Positions 15,998 to 26,853 of a DNA stretch of 36,530 nt are shown here, piece after piece. The stretch is from Methylomonas rivi. Its GTDB lineage: Bacteria; Pseudomonadota; Gammaproteobacteria; Methylococcales; Methylomonadaceae. Position numbers and translations under genes: made by a program. The notes below the pieces were generated by a model. It made no database searches. It was not told where the DNA came from and worked only from the letters and a program-made list of their open reading frames with translations. Numbering within the stretch: position 1 is the first letter of the stretch; the number at the start of each line of letters is the position of its first letter. Where the stretch lies: the NCBI RefSeq assembly GCF_024505165.1, contig NZ_JANIBK010000031.1:1-36530 (forward strand). The letters run 5' to 3'.

Positions 15998-16268
15998 GAC
16001 GGCTTCCGTCCGTAAAGATTTTCGCCCATCCATGGGACGAAAATCGGGACTCCACCGTCACGGTGATTGCCTTCGGCGGCCCTGGCCGTCCGCGTCACCT
16101 CGGCTTTGACCCAGCAAGGGGATCAAAGCCTTGGCTCTCGCATGACTCGACGCCGTTTCGCGATGCCTTGCAGTTTTTCTTATCGAAAAACCGCCCGGCG
16201 CTACGGCTTCCAGGGACTACTCGGCCTTCGCTCGCTAGCGCTTTGCTTTCCGGGCCTCGCAGCGCTAG
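15998..16268. repeat. Cluster of five hairpins, probable structured or mobile intergenic element
   Basis: Five inverted repeats follow one another: GACGG/CCGTC (15998-16010); GATTTTCG/CGAAAATC with an inner CCCAT/ATGGG (16017-16045); GGCTTTGA/TCAAAGCC with inner CCC/GGG (16102-16130); GTTTTTC/GAAAAAC (16173-16191); CTAGCGC/GCGCTAG (16235-16268). Short frames on both strands here have Arg/Pro/Ser-rich translations and are not credible. The rest of the 15875-16861 spacer holds the integrase remnant and an A+T-rich lead-in to mutS without a clear promoter. Confidence 0.6.
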
Positions 16269-16290
16269 AAATAGTACAACCTCATGATGG

Positions 16291-16695
16291 TTAGTGTACG
16301 AACCCAATCAGTAAAGCTGTAGGCCCACTACACGCACAAAGAGGACCATTTTCGACACTTACGATGTAAGCATTTTCAGAATCGACAAGGCATTGTATTT
16401 CTTTAGCCTTTTGCTTTTTCTTGTCGATTAGTTTTTGTCTTCAAAGCATGATCGATACCCTTTCGCGATCAGCTTTAAGCTTTTTCCATTCGACAATGGC
16501 TGCCGGGAATGATACCGCAGGCCAGCGACCGATAGCCGTTTGTCTCATACGATTATCAATAGGACTTTTATACCGATATACCCAAGTCCTCGTCGTAGCA
16601 GTTGCAGTTAGACGCAACCCAGAGTAATCAGAGATAATAATATGTTGTCCGGGCGATAGAGATTTAGCTGCCTTAGCATCAAAATGGCGTAACAT
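16291..16695 (-). pseudogene. Tyrosine recombinase (P4-type integrase) N-terminal remnant
   Basis: The first 84 codons give an integrase arm-binding (DUF4102) domain: FDAKAAKSLSPGQHIIISDY, SGLRLTATATTRTWVYRYKS and QTAIGRWPAVSFPAA. An in-frame TGA at 16441-16443 follows RVSIML. The frame continues open to 16291 with a Lys-rich helix (RQKLIDKKKQKAKE) as in related integrases, then loses similarity. The catalytic domain with the R-H-R-Y residues is absent. It lies beside the hairpin cluster and upstream of mutS, a scar of a past integrative element. Confidence 0.75.
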
Positions 16696-16861
16696 TTAAA
16701 GTTCAGAACTCCCAGGCGTAACTTTCAGTTTTCGCTGATCTAAATGTCACGCCAAAAAGCTGACTTAGCCTAGCTTTAGTTGACCGTAGATAGCCTAAAC
16801 CTTTTGCCAAGAATGCAATAGAATCGAGCTATATAAGCCGTAATACCACGAATACCAAGAT

Positions 16862-19435
16862 ATGCAGAAAGACGAGACAACTCAACACACCCCTATGATG
16901 ATGCAGTATCTGCGCATCAAATCCCAACATCCGGACACCTTGCTTTTTTACCGCATGGGGGATTTTTACGAGCTGTTCTTCGATGATGCCAAAAAGGCCG
17001 CGCGTTTGCTGGATATCACGCTCACCGCGCGCGGACAATCCGGCGGCCAACCCATCCCCATGGCCGGGATTCCCTACCATGCGGCGGAAAATTACATTGC
17101 CCGCCTGTTAAAGCAGGGCGAGTCGATTGCCATTTGCGAACAAATCGGCGATCCGGCAAAATCCAAGGGGCCGGTCGAGCGCAAGGTGGTGCGCATCGTC
17201 ACGCCCGGCACCGTGACAGACGAAGCGTTGCTGGAAGACCGCAAGGACAATTTACTGGTGGCGTTGGCGGTATTCGATAAATATTACGGACTGGCAACGC
17301 TGGATCTGGGTAGCGGCAAGTTCGTGCTGCAACAACAGGACGGCGAAACCCAATTACTTAGCGAAATCGAACGTCTGAATCCGGCCGAATTACTCTACAG
17401 CGAAGACACGGCGTTACCCGCCGCCCTCAAGGAACGCAAGGGCTTGTGCAAGCGGCCGCCCTGGCATTTCGATTTGGACAGTTGCCGGCAGCTGATTCTG
17501 AAGCAGTTCAACAGCCACGACCTGAAAGGCTTCGGCTGCGAACATCTGCCGGCCGCCATTTGCGCGGCGGGTTGTTTGCTGCAATATGTGCGCGATACCC
17601 AGCAAAGCGCCCTGCCGCATATTCAAGGCATTCGGGTCGAAGATGCCGACGACGGCATCAGCCTGGATGCAGCCAGCCGCCGTAATCTGGAGCTGGACAG
17701 CCACCCCAGCGGACAATTGCAATACACCTTGTTGGGCGTGCTGGATAAAACCGCCACGGCCATGGGCGGACGTTGCCTACGGCGCTGGATACATCGCCCG
17801 CTACGCGACCAGGCCATCGTCAACGGGCGCTACGCCTGCGTGGCCAGTTTGTTGGATAAACAGCTATACCGCGATTTACAAACCAGTCTGCGCCAGGTAG
17901 GCGACATTGAGCGCATCAGTTCGCGCATCGCCTTGAAATCCGCCCGCCCGCGGGACTTATTGGTTTTACGCCAAACCTTGGGCGTATTGCCGGCCTTGCA
18001 AAACCAACTGGCCGATAGCGAAAACCCGCACCTGGAGCAATTGCGGCAAGCCTTGCGGGAACAGCCCGACATGCTGAATCTGCTGCAACGCGCCATCATC
18101 GACAATCCGCCGGTATTGATCCGCGACGGCGGCGTGATCGCGCCGGGTTATCACCCGGAACTGGACGAACTGCGCAATCTCAGTCAAAACGCCGATCAAT
18201 TTCTGATCGATATGGAGTTGCGCGAGCGCGCCAGTACCGGCATCAACAATTTAAAGGTCAATTACAACCGGGTGCATGGCTATTACATCGAGATATCCAA
18301 TACCCAAGCCGACAAGGTGCCGGCGCATTACACCCGCAAGCAAACCCTGAAAGGCGCCGAGCGTTATATCACCGCCGAACTTAAAAACTTTGAAGACAAA
18401 GTGCTAAGCGCCCGGGAAAAATCGCTGTCGTTCGAGAAAGCCTTGTACGATGAATTGCTGACTACCCTGGCCGCCTGCTTGCCGGATTTGCAGTTGTGCG
18501 CCGAGGCGCTGGCCGAGCTGGATGTACTGGTTAATTTCGCCGAACGCGCCGAAACCTTGAATTTGACGCAACCGGTTCTGGATCAGCAACCAGGCATCGA
18601 TATTATCGCCGGCCGCCACTTGGTAGTGGAACAGCTGTCCAGCATCCCTTTCGTGGCCAACGATTTGGATTTTTCCGACGAACGCCGCATGCTGGTCATT
18701 ACCGGCCCGAATATGGGCGGTAAATCCACCTATATGCGCCAAGCGGCTTTGATCGTATTGCTGGCCCATATCGGTTGCTTCGTCCCCGCGCAATCCCTGC
18801 GCTGCGGGCCTATCGATAAAATTTTCACCCGCATCGGCGCCTCGGACGACTTATCCAGCGGCCGCTCGACCTTCATGGTGGAGATGTCGGAAACCGCCAA
18901 TATTCTGCATAACGCCACCAGCAACAGCCTGATATTGATGGACGAAATCGGCCGCGGCACCAGCACCTTCGACGGCCTGTCTTTGGCCTGGGCTTGCGCG
19001 GACTATCTGGCCCGGCAAACTCGGGCCTACACGCTATTCGCCACCCATTATTTCGAACTGACCACGCTAGCCGAAGAGCAAACCGGCATCCACAATATTC
19101 ATCTGGATGCGATGGAACATGGCGACAAAATCGTGTTTTTACATGCGGTGAAAGAAGGCCCCGCCAGCCAGAGTTACGGTTTGCAAGTTGCGGCGTTGGC
19201 GGGCGTACCGCAAAGCGTGATCGCCAATGCCAAAAGCAAATTGCAACAACTGGAAAACACCGCCTACATCGAGCAGCAAAGCCATCATGAAGTGAATCAG
19301 CTGGATTTATTTACCAGCCGCGAATGTCATCCGGCCGTAGTGCTGTTGGAGGAAATCGACCCGGATAATCTCAGTCCTCGGCAGGCGCTGGACGAATTGT
19401 ACCGGTTGAAGAAAATGCTGAAAGAATGGAAGTGA
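16862..19435 (+). CDS. mutS: DNA mismatch repair protein MutS
   Basis: An 857-residue MutS, close to the E. coli length (853). The mismatch-reading Phe-X-Glu is in RMGDFYELF (Phe35, Glu37). Connector, lever and clamp domains follow. The ATPase has Walker [10 protein letters not shown] (615-623), Walker [17 protein letters not shown] (Asp694, Glu695) and a C-terminal dimerisation tail. It recognises mismatches as a dimer and recruits MutL. It stands alone here and converges on dsbC. The start ATG 16862 gives the usual N-terminus ending [12 protein letters not shown]; the ribosome site is weak. Confidence 0.98.
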   Translation: MQKDETTQHTPMMMQYLRIKSQHPDTLLFYRMGDFYELFFDDAKKAARLLDITLTARGQSGGQPIPMAGIPYHAAENYIARLLKQGESIAICEQIGDPAKSKGPVERKVVRIVTPGTVTDEALLEDRKDNLLVALAVFDKYYGLATLDLGSGKFVLQQQDGETQLLSEIERLNPAELLYSEDTALPAALKERKGLCKRPPWHFDLDSCRQLILKQFNSHDLKGFGCEHLPAAICAAGCLLQYVRDTQQSALPHIQGIRVEDADDGISLDAASRRNLELDSHPSGQLQYTLLGVLDKTATAMGGRCLRRWIHRPLRDQAIVNGRYACVASLLDKQLYRDLQTSLRQVGDIERISSRIALKSARPRDLLVLRQTLGVLPALQNQLADSENPHLEQLRQALREQPDMLNLLQRAIIDNPPVLIRDGGVIAPGYHPELDELRNLSQNADQFLIDMELRERASTGINNLKVNYNRVHGYYIEISNTQADKVPAHYTRKQTLKGAERYITAELKNFEDKVLSAREKSLSFEKALYDELLTTLAACLPDLQLCAEALAELDVLVNFAERAETLNLTQPVLDQQPGIDIIAGRHLVVEQLSSIPFVANDLDFSDERRMLVITGPNMGGKSTYMRQAALIVLLAHIGCFVPAQSLRCGPIDKIFTRIGASDDLSSGRSTFMVEMSETANILHNATSNSLILMDEIGRGTSTFDGLSLAWACADYLARQTRAYTLFATHYFELTTLAEEQTGIHNIHLDAMEHGDKIVFLHAVKEGPASQSYGLQVAALAGVPQSVIANAKSKLQQLENTAYIEQQSHHEVNQLDLFTSRECHPAVVLLEEIDPDNLSPRQALDELYRLKKMLKEWK

Positions 19436-19500
19436 CTCGAGGGAACCGTTAACGACTTGCATGTATGGACGGCAGCTTGTCGCCCACACATGCCTACAAA

Positions 19501-19525
19501 GTTACCGAAGACAAATCTCGGTGAC
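19501..19525. terminator. Hairpin between convergent mutS and dsbC
   Basis: GTTACCGA / TCGGTGAC, an 8-bp stem with one G-T pair and a 9-base loop. No strong T-run on either side, so it may serve both genes weakly. Confidence 0.4.
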
Positions 19526-19532
19526 TTGGAAA

Positions 19533-20243
19533 TTATTCGTTGCTTAAAATTTTCGCCAACTGCGCCGCGGGCACATAGCCCGGCAGAACATTGCCCTTGC
19601 CGGTAACAATCATCGGCGTGCCGCTCATGCCGAACGCCTCGCCCAAGGCCATGTGCTGATCGACCGGGTTGTCGCAGGTTTTGGACTCCAAGGTATCGCC
19701 TTTTTTGGCGGCGGTCAGGGCCTTTTGCTTATCGGCGGCGCACCAGACCGAAACGGCTTTGGAATAAGACTCCGAGCCCTTGCCGGCTCTGGGGAAGAAC
19801 AAATAACGCACGGTAATGCCCTGCGCCATATACTGATCGATTTCGGAATGCAATTTGCGGCAATAGCCGCAATCGATGTCGGTAAACACCGAAACCACAT
19901 GTTTGCTGGTTGCCGGCTTGAAAATAATCATGTTTTTTTCGCCGACTTTATCCAAATCCGCTTTGCGCACGCCCGCCAACTTGCTTTCGGTGATATTTTT
20001 CTTTTCGACCGCATCGAATAACTGGCCTTGCAACAAATAGCGTCCGTCCTCGGAAGCATAGAAAATATTGCCGCCGGCGATCACTTCGAACAAGCCGTTG
20101 ACTTCGCTGGGTTTAACGGAATCGACTTGCGCGCCCGGCATAAACTCGCTTAAGGCTTTTTTAATGGCGGCTTCGTCCGCGGAAACGATATTGACCGCCA
20201 GCATGGCGACCGCAAACAATACAATTCCAGAGATTTTTTTCAT
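19533..20243 (-). CDS. dsbC: Periplasmic thiol:disulfide isomerase DsbC
   Basis: A 236-residue protein with a signal peptide (cleavage near VSA-DEA, residue 22). The N-terminal cystatin-like dimerisation domain is about 23-85, followed by a linker helix and a thioredoxin-fold domain with CGYC at 125-128, the same active site as E. coli DsbC. The cis-Pro loop GTPM (208-211) and the second structural Cys pair (168, 190) are present. It shuffles wrong disulfides in the periplasm and is normally kept reduced by DsbD. The ATG at 20243 is preferred over one four codons upstream because MKKISGIVLF is a standard signal-peptide start. It follows rseP's direction but with a 64-base gap. Confidence 0.93.
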   Translation of the reverse strand: MKKISGIVLFAVAMLAVNIVSADEAAIKKALSEFMPGAQVDSVKPSEVNGLFEVIAGGNIFYASEDGRYLLQGQLFDAVEKKNITESKLAGVRKADLDKVGEKNMIIFKPATSKHVVSVFTDIDCGYCRKLHSEIDQYMAQGITVRYLFFPRAGKGSESYSKAVSVWCAADKQKALTAAKKGDTLESKTCDNPVDQHMALGEAFGMSGTPMIVTGKGNVLPGYVPAAQLAKILSNE

Positions 20244-20307
20244 GGTATGACCCATATTGAGGTTTGATAAAGTGGTGTGGACTTTGAACTGAACATTTCG
20301 TTCAGCA

Positions 20308-21672
20308 TTATTGAAACAAACGATCCAAATCCAAAAACAGCGCCAGCGCCATTAAAGACATGAGTACCAGCATGCCCATCTGTTGAAAAACCATTTGCAC
20401 CCGGTCCGAAACCGGACTGCCCTTGATGACTTCCACCAAATAAAAAAGCAAATGACCGCCGTCCAGCACGGGCACCGGCAACAGGTTCAAAACACCCAGA
20501 CTGACGCTGATTAAACCCAAAAACTTCAAGAAGGCGGTAAACCCCATGTCGGCCGACTGGCCGGCGTATTGGGCAATGCTGATCGGACCGCTTAGATTTT
20601 TCACCGAAGCTGAACCGACGAACATTTTGCCTATCATTTTTACGGTGCTCAGCGAATAAAACCAGGTTTTTTCGAAAGCCGCCGGAATCGCTTCCAGGGG
20701 CGATAGGGAATACTCAACCTGCAAATCCCGCATCATCGCCTCGGGTATCTCCACCCCGGCGCCGATTTTTCCGACAGCTTTGCCGTCCGGCTGCTCCTCT
20801 TTGCGGGGCGTTAATTTGATCTGGGTTTGTACATCGTTGCGTTCCAGCGTGACGTCAATCTCAACATCCGGCTTGGCTTGAATGTAATCGACCCATTGCT
20901 GCCAATCCTCAATCGCTTGATCGTCCGCGCGCAGTATCAAATCGCCGGTTTGCAAGCCGGCTTGTTCGGCGGCACCGTCTTCCAACAGTTTGCCGATAAT
21001 CGGTTTAATGACCGGCAGGAACGGCTTTAAACCCAGCCGTTCATTCAAAACTTCCGGGCTTTGCACATCGTCATCGGTCAGCACCAACGCCCGAAATTGC
21101 TTCCGGTCTTCGCGGGTAATTACATCGACAACAATATCGCGTTGGCCATCGATAGCCGATGAAAACAATTCATCCAAAGCCATGGCCCAGGTAGGGGTGG
21201 GTTTTTGGTTAACACTAACAATTCGATCGCCCGCTTGAAAACCCGCTTCCGCCGCCAGGGTGCCGGTCGCGACGTCGCCCAATATGGGTTTCAGGCCGGT
21301 TTCCCCCACCACCATGACAACCCAAAATAAACATACCGCCAGAATTAAATTAAATAGCGGTCCGGCGGCGACAATGGCCGTTCTGACGCCGACCGTTTGC
21401 CGGTTAAATGCATAGGGCAAATCCGCTGCCGCAACTTCGCCTTCCCTTTCGTCGACCATTTTGACGTAACCGCCCAAGGGTATGGCAGACAGCACAAACT
21501 CGGTTTGTTCGGGATTTTTTTGGTAGGCCCACAGTTTTTTGCCGAAACCGATCGAAAACCGAATCACCTTGACCCCTGTCAGCCGCGCCACCCAAAAATG
21601 GCCTAGCTCATGAAATGCAACCAGCACCGCAATCGCTACGGTGAAGTAAAACAGGGTATGCAGGGTTTCCAT
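20308..21672 (-). CDS. rseP: Site-2 intramembrane protease RseP
   Basis: A 454-residue zinc metalloprotease of the inner membrane. HELGH (21-25) in the first helix supplies two zinc ligands and the catalytic Glu. Two PDZ domains lie about 115-195 and 205-290, and LDG (403-405) in PVPVLDGGHLLFYL gives the third ligand. In gammaproteobacteria it cleaves RseA after DegS to release sigma-E. Its start overlaps the dxr stop by one base (TGATG), so it is translationally coupled and part of the rpsB-to-rseP block. The usual downstream bamA (outer-membrane assembly) does not follow; dsbC lies there instead. Confidence 0.97.
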   Translation of the reverse strand: METLHTLFYFTVAIAVLVAFHELGHFWVARLTGVKVIRFSIGFGKKLWAYQKNPEQTEFVLSAIPLGGYVKMVDEREGEVAAADLPYAFNRQTVGVRTAIVAAGPLFNLILAVCLFWVVMVVGETGLKPILGDVATGTLAAEAGFQAGDRIVSVNQKPTPTWAMALDELFSSAIDGQRDIVVDVITREDRKQFRALVLTDDDVQSPEVLNERLGLKPFLPVIKPIIGKLLEDGAAEQAGLQTGDLILRADDQAIEDWQQWVDYIQAKPDVEIDVTLERNDVQTQIKLTPRKEEQPDGKAVGKIGAGVEIPEAMMRDLQVEYSLSPLEAIPAAFEKTWFYSLSTVKMIGKMFVGSASVKNLSGPISIAQYAGQSADMGFTAFLKFLGLISVSLGVLNLLPVPVLDGGHLLFYLVEVIKGSPVSDRVQMVFQQMGMLVLMSLMALALFLDLDRLFQ

Positions 21673-22856
21673 CAGGCGGCCAAGCCTTCAATAACCGACT
21701 GTGCCACTTGGCGGGCTTGACTATCTGCTTGCAGCACCAACTCCAGACTATCGGCATTATCCGACTTGAATTGCGCCATGCTGCGTTCGATGATAATGGC
21801 GATATCGGTGAATTTCACTTCTTCATTTAAAAAGGCTTCGACGGCAATTTCGTTCGCCGCATTCAATACGGTCGGCATAATGCCGCCGGCTTTAATGGCT
21901 TCATAAGCCAATCTCAAACAAGGAAAGCGCTGCAGATCGGGCTTTTCGAAATCCATGTGCCCTACTTCGAATATATCCAACGGCGCCACCCCGGAATCGA
22001 AGCGTTCCGGCCAAGCCATGGCGTGGGCAATCGGGGTACGCATATCCGGGTTGCCCATTTGCGCCAATACCGAACCGTCGACGTAATCCACCATGGAATG
22101 AATGATGCTTTGCGGATGAATTACTACCTGAATCTGATCGGGATCCATGTTGAACAGTAGGCATGCTTCGATCAGTTCCAAGCCTTTGTTCATCATGGTG
22201 GCCGAATCCACCGAAATTTTCCGGCCCATGTCCCATTTCGGATGCGCCACGGCTTGATCCGGGGTCATGTCCGGCAGTAATTCGAGCGGCGTTTTCCGAA
22301 AAGGGCCGCCGGATGCCGTCAACAAAATCCGCCGCGCCTGCTTGGCGGTATGGCCGGGGGTATAGCCGGCCGGCATGCATTGAAAGATGGCGTTGTGTTC
22401 GCTGTCTATCGGCAACAACACCGCACCGGAAGCGCTGACCGCCTGCATAAAAATCTGACCGGACATCACCAAGGCTTCCTTGTTCGCCAGCAATACGGTT
22501 TTACCGGCTTTGGCGGCCGCCAGCGTCGGCAACAGGCCGGCGGCACCGACAATCGCCGCCATGACCGCATCGACATTTTCTAAAGTCGCCACCTCGGCCA
22601 ACGCTTCCGCGCCCGCTAAAACTTTAATATCCGCAACCGGAGATGCCGCAATACGCTGCTTGAATTCCTCGGCCTTGCTTTCGGTTGCCACTACCGCATA
22701 TTCGGGGCGGTGGGCGACGCATTGCTGGTACAACACATCGATGTTGCCGTTGGCGGTCAACGCCACGACCCGATATTGGTCCGGGTGGCGCGCCACCACG
22801 TCCAGCGTGCTAACCCCTATCGAGCCAGTGGCCCCAAGAATGCAAATTCCCTTCAT
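21672..22856 (-). CDS. dxr: 1-deoxy-D-xylulose 5-phosphate reductoisomerase
   Basis: A 394-residue cytosolic enzyme that makes 2-C-methyl-D-erythritol 4-phosphate with NADPH, the committed step of the MEP isoprenoid pathway. Seen: the NADPH loop GATGSIG (8-14), NKEALVMSG, the metal and substrate block [18 protein letters not shown], and [20 protein letters not shown]. Length matches the family (about 395). Its start overlaps the cdsA stop by four bases (ATGA), and its stop overlaps the rseP start. The isoprenoid product feeds undecaprenyl synthesis by uppS in the same cluster. Confidence 0.98.
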   Translation of the reverse strand: MKGICILGATGSIGVSTLDVVARHPDQYRVVALTANGNIDVLYQQCVAHRPEYAVVATESKAEEFKQRIAASPVADIKVLAGAEALAEVATLENVDAVMAAIVGAAGLLPTLAAAKAGKTVLLANKEALVMSGQIFMQAVSASGAVLLPIDSEHNAIFQCMPAGYTPGHTAKQARRILLTASGGPFRKTPLELLPDMTPDQAVAHPKWDMGRKISVDSATMMNKGLELIEACLLFNMDPDQIQVVIHPQSIIHSMVDYVDGSVLAQMGNPDMRTPIAHAMAWPERFDSGVAPLDIFEVGHMDFEKPDLQRFPCLRLAYEAIKAGGIMPTVLNAANEIAVEAFLNEEVKFTDIAIIIERSMAQFKSDNADSLELVLQADSQARQVAQSVIEGLAA

Positions 22857-23758
22857 GCGAATACGCTCCGGCCGATCAGCACAATACCGGCATAAAAAAA
22901 CGGTGCGGCCGCGATAATGCTGTCGACTCTATCCAAAATACCGCCGTGTCCGGGCAACAGGCTGCCGCTGTCCTTGACGCCCTTTTGCCGTTTGATCAGG
23001 CTGAAGAACAAATCGCCGTAGATGGACACCAGCACGGTCAATACCGACAGTATCAGCAAATCGACAGTCATTAGAATCGCCAATGCCGCATCGTCGGATT
23101 GCAACGCTTCCAAACCGTAATACAAGCGCAAGCCAATGGCGCAAACCACGGCCGCCGCCAGCGCGCCATACATGCCTTGCACGGTTTTGCCCGGGCTGAT
23201 TTCCGGCGCCAGCTTATCCTTGCCCCATTTTTTGCCCACGAAATAGGCGCTGATATCCGCCGCGCAAATTAAAACCAGAAAGTACAACACCATGCCGGGT
23301 CCGTAATAGGCCCTCAATTTGCTCAGGAACATCCAGGCGGACAGCAATACCAACCAGCCCAGAAAGGCTTTGACGCGCGGTTTGAATTCAATAGTCAACA
23401 ACTGCGCGGCCGATTGTCTGATGACGATCATCGCCAGCACCCAAAACAATACCGGCGCAATCACCAGCCATTCCAGCGCGTCGGAATAGTCCTTGACTTC
23501 CGGCCATTCCATGGCTTCGCCCAACAGCTCCAGGAATACCGTCCAATAGGTGACGCCCAGCATCGGAAAAATGAGGGCCGCGAAAAACAATATCTTTTTA
23601 CCGGGCTTTTCCACACCGGTCAGAGACAGCCATTCCCAGGCTCCGCCGAAAGTAACGAAAGCGATAAACAATGAAAAATAGATGGCGGGCAATTGCATTA
23701 CCGCCAAAACGACGACAGCCGCTAATATCGATGCCGTTAAAATGCGTTGTACTAACAT
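22853..23758 (-). CDS. cdsA: Phosphatidate cytidylyltransferase
   Basis: A 301-residue membrane enzyme that makes CDP-diacylglycerol from phosphatidate and CTP, the branch point of phospholipid synthesis. About eight hydrophobic helices are visible. [14 protein letters not shown] (187-200) and the CDP-diglyceride synthase signature [19 protein letters not shown] (262-280) with [11 protein letters not shown] before it are diagnostic. It is somewhat longer than E. coli CdsA (285). It starts 36 bases after uppS and overlaps dxr by four. Confidence 0.96.
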   Translation of the reverse strand: MLVQRILTASILAAVVVLAVMQLPAIYFSLFIAFVTFGGAWEWLSLTGVEKPGKKILFFAALIFPMLGVTYWTVFLELLGEAMEWPEVKDYSDALEWLVIAPVLFWVLAMIVIRQSAAQLLTIEFKPRVKAFLGWLVLLSAWMFLSKLRAYYGPGMVLYFLVLICAADISAYFVGKKWGKDKLAPEISPGKTVQGMYGALAAAVVCAIGLRLYYGLEALQSDDAALAILMTVDLLILSVLTVLVSIYGDLFFSLIKRQKGVKDSGSLLPGHGGILDRVDSIIAAAPFFYAGIVLIGRSVFA

Positions 23759-23794
23759 AGTTTACTTTTTAATTATTATGGTTGTGGAAAGTGC

Positions 23795-24559
23795 CTAAAG
23801 AATACGCTTATCGATGATTTGCTCGCCGGTATGTCCAAAACGCCTCTGCCTGCCCTTAAAGCTGTCGATGGCTTTTTGCATCATGGCTTGATCGAATTCC
23901 GGCCATAGTACATCGGTAAAGAAAAATTCGGTATAAGCCAATTGCCAAAGTAAAAAATTACTGACCCGTTCTTCGCCGCCGGAACGAATGAACAAATCCG
24001 GCTCCGGTAAATCAGCCGTTACCAAATAGCTGTTAATTAAATCTTCCGTAATGGCCTGTTCCTGGATTTGACCGGCTTTGATACCGGCAACGATTTTTTG
24101 CACCGCCTGAGTAATATCCCAACGGCCACCGTAGTTAGCCGCAATCAGCAGGGTCAAACCGTCATTTTCAGCAGTCTGCGCTTCGGCGGCTCGGATTTTT
24201 TCCTGCAACTTATCCGGAAAGGCCGCTTTATCGCCGATAATACGCAAACGGATATTGTTTTTATCCAGTTTATCGACCTGGGTTTGCAGCGTGTTCATGA
24301 ATAACTCCATCAACAAACCGACTTCTTCCTTGGGTCGCCGCCAATTTTCGCTGCTAAAAGCGAACAGCGATAACACTTCGATGTTTTGCTTGGCGCAGTA
24401 TTCGACGATTTTTCTAACGGCTTTCACGCCGGCATGATGCCCCATGATTCTCGGCATCATCCGCTTTTGCGCCCAGCGGCCGTTGCCGTCCATGATAATG
24501 GCGATATGCCTCGGATTGCTCCCGTTGACTATCAAATTGCCACCCAGTTCATCTGCCAT
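23795..24559 (-). CDS. uppS: Undecaprenyl (isoprenyl) diphosphate synthase
   Basis: A 254-residue cis-prenyltransferase that makes the C55 lipid carrier for peptidoglycan and O-antigen. HIAIIMDGNGRWA contains the catalytic Asp24, LFAFSSENWRRP follows, and RSGGEERVSNFLLWQ (from about 194) with FTDVLWPEF ends the active region. It starts with a short extension (MADELGGNLIVNGSN) before the conserved core. It lies 17 bases after frr and is placed as in other gammaproteobacteria. Confidence 0.97.
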   Translation of the reverse strand: MADELGGNLIVNGSNPRHIAIIMDGNGRWAQKRMMPRIMGHHAGVKAVRKIVEYCAKQNIEVLSLFAFSSENWRRPKEEVGLLMELFMNTLQTQVDKLDKNNIRLRIIGDKAAFPDKLQEKIRAAEAQTAENDGLTLLIAANYGGRWDITQAVQKIVAGIKAGQIQEQAITEDLINSYLVTADLPEPDLFIRSGGEERVSNFLLWQLAYTEFFFTDVLWPEFDQAMMQKAIDSFKGRQRRFGHTGEQIIDKRIL

Positions 24560-24576
24560 GTTAATGCCCGGCCAAT

Positions 24577-25134
24577 CTACATGGACAGCAGATCGGCTTC
24601 TTTTTCTTCAAGATGCTTTTCCACTTCTTTGATGTATTGATCGGTCAATTTTTGGATCTTGTCTTCGCCTTGGCGGGCATCGTCTTCGGAAATCAGCTTC
24701 TCCTTCAAAGCATCCTTGATGGCCGCATTGGCGTCTCGGCGGATGTTGCGGATTGATACTCTGCCCTGCTCGGCTTCATTCTTTACCACTTTCACTAATT
24801 CGCGGCGGCGTTCCTCGGTCAAGGCCGGCAATGGAATCCGAATCACCGTGCCCTGGGTAGCCGGATTCAACCCCAAGCCGGAAGACATAATGGCTTTTTC
24901 GATGGCTTGCACCATGCCTTTTTCCCAAGGCACCACCTTCAAGGTTCTGGCGTCTTCGACCGAAATATTGGCCACTTGCGATAATTGCGATTCCGATCCG
25001 TAATAACTCACACTGATCTGGTCCAGCAGGCTAGGGTGCGCCCGCCCGGTTCTGATCTTGGTAAAGGCTTTTTGCAACGCTTCTATGCTTTTTGCCATGC
25101 GCGCCGCGGCATCTTGTTGAATATCGCTGATCAT
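24577..25134 (-). CDS. frr: Ribosome recycling factor
   Basis: A 185-residue RRF, the standard length. [18 protein letters not shown] and the basic [20 protein letters not shown] region are characteristic; the protein forms a three-helix bundle with a small beta domain. It splits post-termination ribosomes together with EF-G. Only two bases separate it from the pyrH stop, so the two are co-translated. Confidence 0.98.
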   Translation of the reverse strand: MISDIQQDAAARMAKSIEALQKAFTKIRTGRAHPSLLDQISVSYYGSESQLSQVANISVEDARTLKVVPWEKGMVQAIEKAIMSSGLGLNPATQGTVIRIPLPALTEERRRELVKVVKNEAEQGRVSIRNIRRDANAAIKDALKEKLISEDDARQGEDKIQKLTDQYIKEVEKHLEEKEADLLSM

Positions 25135-25136
25135 TT

Positions 25137-25856
25137 CTATTTCCTCACAATTAAAGAGCCGATGTCTTCGCCGCGCATCAAGCGCATGATCGCTCCCGGC
25201 TCAAAAATATTCATTACCCGCATCGGCAGGTTGTTGTCGCGGCACAGCACCAAGGCCGTGGTATCCATCACATTCAGACGCTGGTCTATGGCTTCGTCAT
25301 AGGTTAGACGCGGGTAAAACACGGCATCGGCCACCTTGTTGGGATCTGCCGAATAAACCCCCTTGACTTTGGTAGCCTTGATCATCAATTCCGCATCGAT
25401 TTCGATGGCGCGCAAACTGGCGGCGGTGTCGGTGGTAAAAAACGGATTGCCGGTTCCGGCGGCAAAAATGGTCACCCGGCCTTTTTCCAAATGCCGGACG
25501 GCTCTGCGGCGGATATAGTCTTCGCAGACTTGGTTAATTTTCAGCGCCGTCATCACCCGCACGGGTTGCCCCAAAAACTCCAGGGCATCCTGCATGGCCA
25601 GCGCATTGATAACAGTCGCCAGCATACCCATTTGATCGCTGGTGACCCGGTTCAAGCCGTCGGAGGCTTTTTCGGAACCGCGCAAAATATTGCCGCCGCC
25701 TATCACCAAGCCTACTTGAATACCGGCGTCGCATAAGTCCTTCACTTCTTGCGCCAAACGCTGAACGATATTGGGGTCAATACTGCCCCCTGTTTCGCTC
25801 ATTAGTGCTTCACCGCTTAATTTAAGTAAAATTCTCTGACAAATGATCTGACTCAT
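25137..25856 (-). CDS. pyrH: UMP kinase
   Basis: A 239-residue bacterial UMP kinase of the amino-acid-kinase fold, which phosphorylates UMP to UDP and works as a hexamer. [11 protein letters not shown] (8-18), [31 protein letters not shown] and [14 protein letters not shown] are family motifs. The frame opens at 25895, but ATG 25856 gives the normal N-terminus. The extra 13 residues would run into the leader just after the tsf terminator. It lies after that terminator, so pyrH onward is probably read by partial readthrough or its own promoter. Confidence 0.97.
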   Translation of the reverse strand: MSQIICQRILLKLSGEALMSETGGSIDPNIVQRLAQEVKDLCDAGIQVGLVIGGGNILRGSEKASDGLNRVTSDQMGMLATVINALAMQDALEFLGQPVRVMTALKINQVCEDYIRRRAVRHLEKGRVTIFAAGTGNPFFTTDTAASLRAIEIDAELMIKATKVKGVYSADPNKVADAVFYPRLTYDEAIDQRLNVMDTTALVLCRDNNLPMRVMNIFEPGAIMRLMRGEDIGSLIVRK

Positions 25857-25904
25857 AATCGAAGTATCCAAGGGTTGAAGGGTTAAAGCAATCAATTCGG
25901 CACA

Positions 25905-25931
25905 GAAAAAACCCGGTTTTCACCGGGTTTT
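25905..25931 (-). terminator. Intrinsic terminator after tsf
   Basis: On the minus strand: AAAACCCGG, loop TGAAAA, CCGGGTTTT, continuing into a run of six T. The stem is 9 bp. It starts 11 bases after the tsf stop and ends the rpsB-tsf unit. Confidence 0.9.
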
Positions 25932-25942
25932 CCAGGAGAGGT

Positions 25943-26827
25943 TTAACCTCTTACCTGCGCCATGACTTCGGCGGCAAAGTCTTCCTCTTTCTTCTCGATA
26001 CCTTCGCCTACTTCAAAACGGGCGAAGCGTACCACCGAATTACCTTTTTCTTTCAACAGCTGAGCAACAGTCTTACTATCGTCTTTAATAAAGGCTTGCC
26101 CTTGTAAGGTAACTTCGGCCAAGAATTTGTTGACGCGGCCGGAAACCATTTTTTCGACGATATCCGCCGGTTTACCTTTAATTTTTTCCTCTTGCTGCGC
26201 CAAGAAAATTTCTTTCTCTTTTTCAATGGATTCGGACGCAACTTGGTCCGCGGAAACACACATAGGCTTGCTGGCCGCGATGTGCATGGCGACATCCTTG
26301 CCCAATTCCGCATCGGCTTTTGCCAACTCGACGATAACGCCTATTTTGCTGCCGTGCAGGTAACAGGCTTGGCCGCCATCGACGGTAACGAATTTTTGAA
26401 AACGTCTGACAGTGATATTTTCACCCAATTTGGCGATCAATGCCCGGCGGGTTTCGTCAACGGTTTGACCGTTTGCCAACACCAAGGCTTGCAATTGTTC
26501 TTCGCTGTCGACATCCGCCGCCAGCAAGGCATTGACAACGTCGTTGACAAAGCCGGTAAAGTCGTCGCCTTTCGCCACGAAATCGGTCTCGCAGTTCACA
26601 TCCGCCATCACCACGGTTTTGCTGTCGGCGGATACTTTGACGCCGATAACGCCTTCGGCCGCGATACGGCCGGATTTTTTATCAGCTTTAGCCAGGCCGG
26701 ATTTACGCATGTTCTCGATGGCCAATTCCATATCGCCATTAGCTTCAACCAAGGCTTTTTTACACTCCATCATGCCAGAACCTGTACGTTCACGCAGTTC
26801 CTTAACCATCGCCGCACTAATATTCAT
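25943..26827 (-). CDS. tsf: Elongation factor Ts
   Basis: A 294-residue nucleotide exchange factor for EF-Tu. [15 protein letters not shown] in the N-terminal UBA-like domain and TDFV (81-84), which displaces Mg2+ in EF-Tu, are visible; the C-terminal dimerisation region follows. The frame opens five codons earlier, but ATG 26827 has GAGG at the right distance and the normal N-terminus [13 protein letters not shown]. It lies between two intrinsic terminators, so its level depends on readthrough of the one after rpsB or on a local promoter. Confidence 0.98.
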   Translation of the reverse strand: MNISAAMVKELRERTGSGMMECKKALVEANGDMELAIENMRKSGLAKADKKSGRIAAEGVIGVKVSADSKTVVMADVNCETDFVAKGDDFTGFVNDVVNALLAADVDSEEQLQALVLANGQTVDETRRALIAKLGENITVRRFQKFVTVDGGQACYLHGSKIGVIVELAKADAELGKDVAMHIAASKPMCVSADQVASESIEKEKEIFLAQQEEKIKGKPADIVEKMVSGRVNKFLAEVTLQGQAFIKDDSKTVAQLLKEKGNSVVRFARFEVGEGIEKKEEDFAAEVMAQVRG

Positions 26828-26853
26828 TGTTTTTTTCCTCAAGATTAATAACT

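Noticed and set aside
16063-16307. Overlapping short frames on both strands in the hairpin cluster
   Set aside because: Arg/Pro/Ser-rich translations arise from inverted-repeat DNA; no start signals or family resemblance.
16804-16835. TTGCCA and TATATA as a mutS promoter
   Set aside because: The spacer is 20 bases, too long for a normal sigma-70 promoter.
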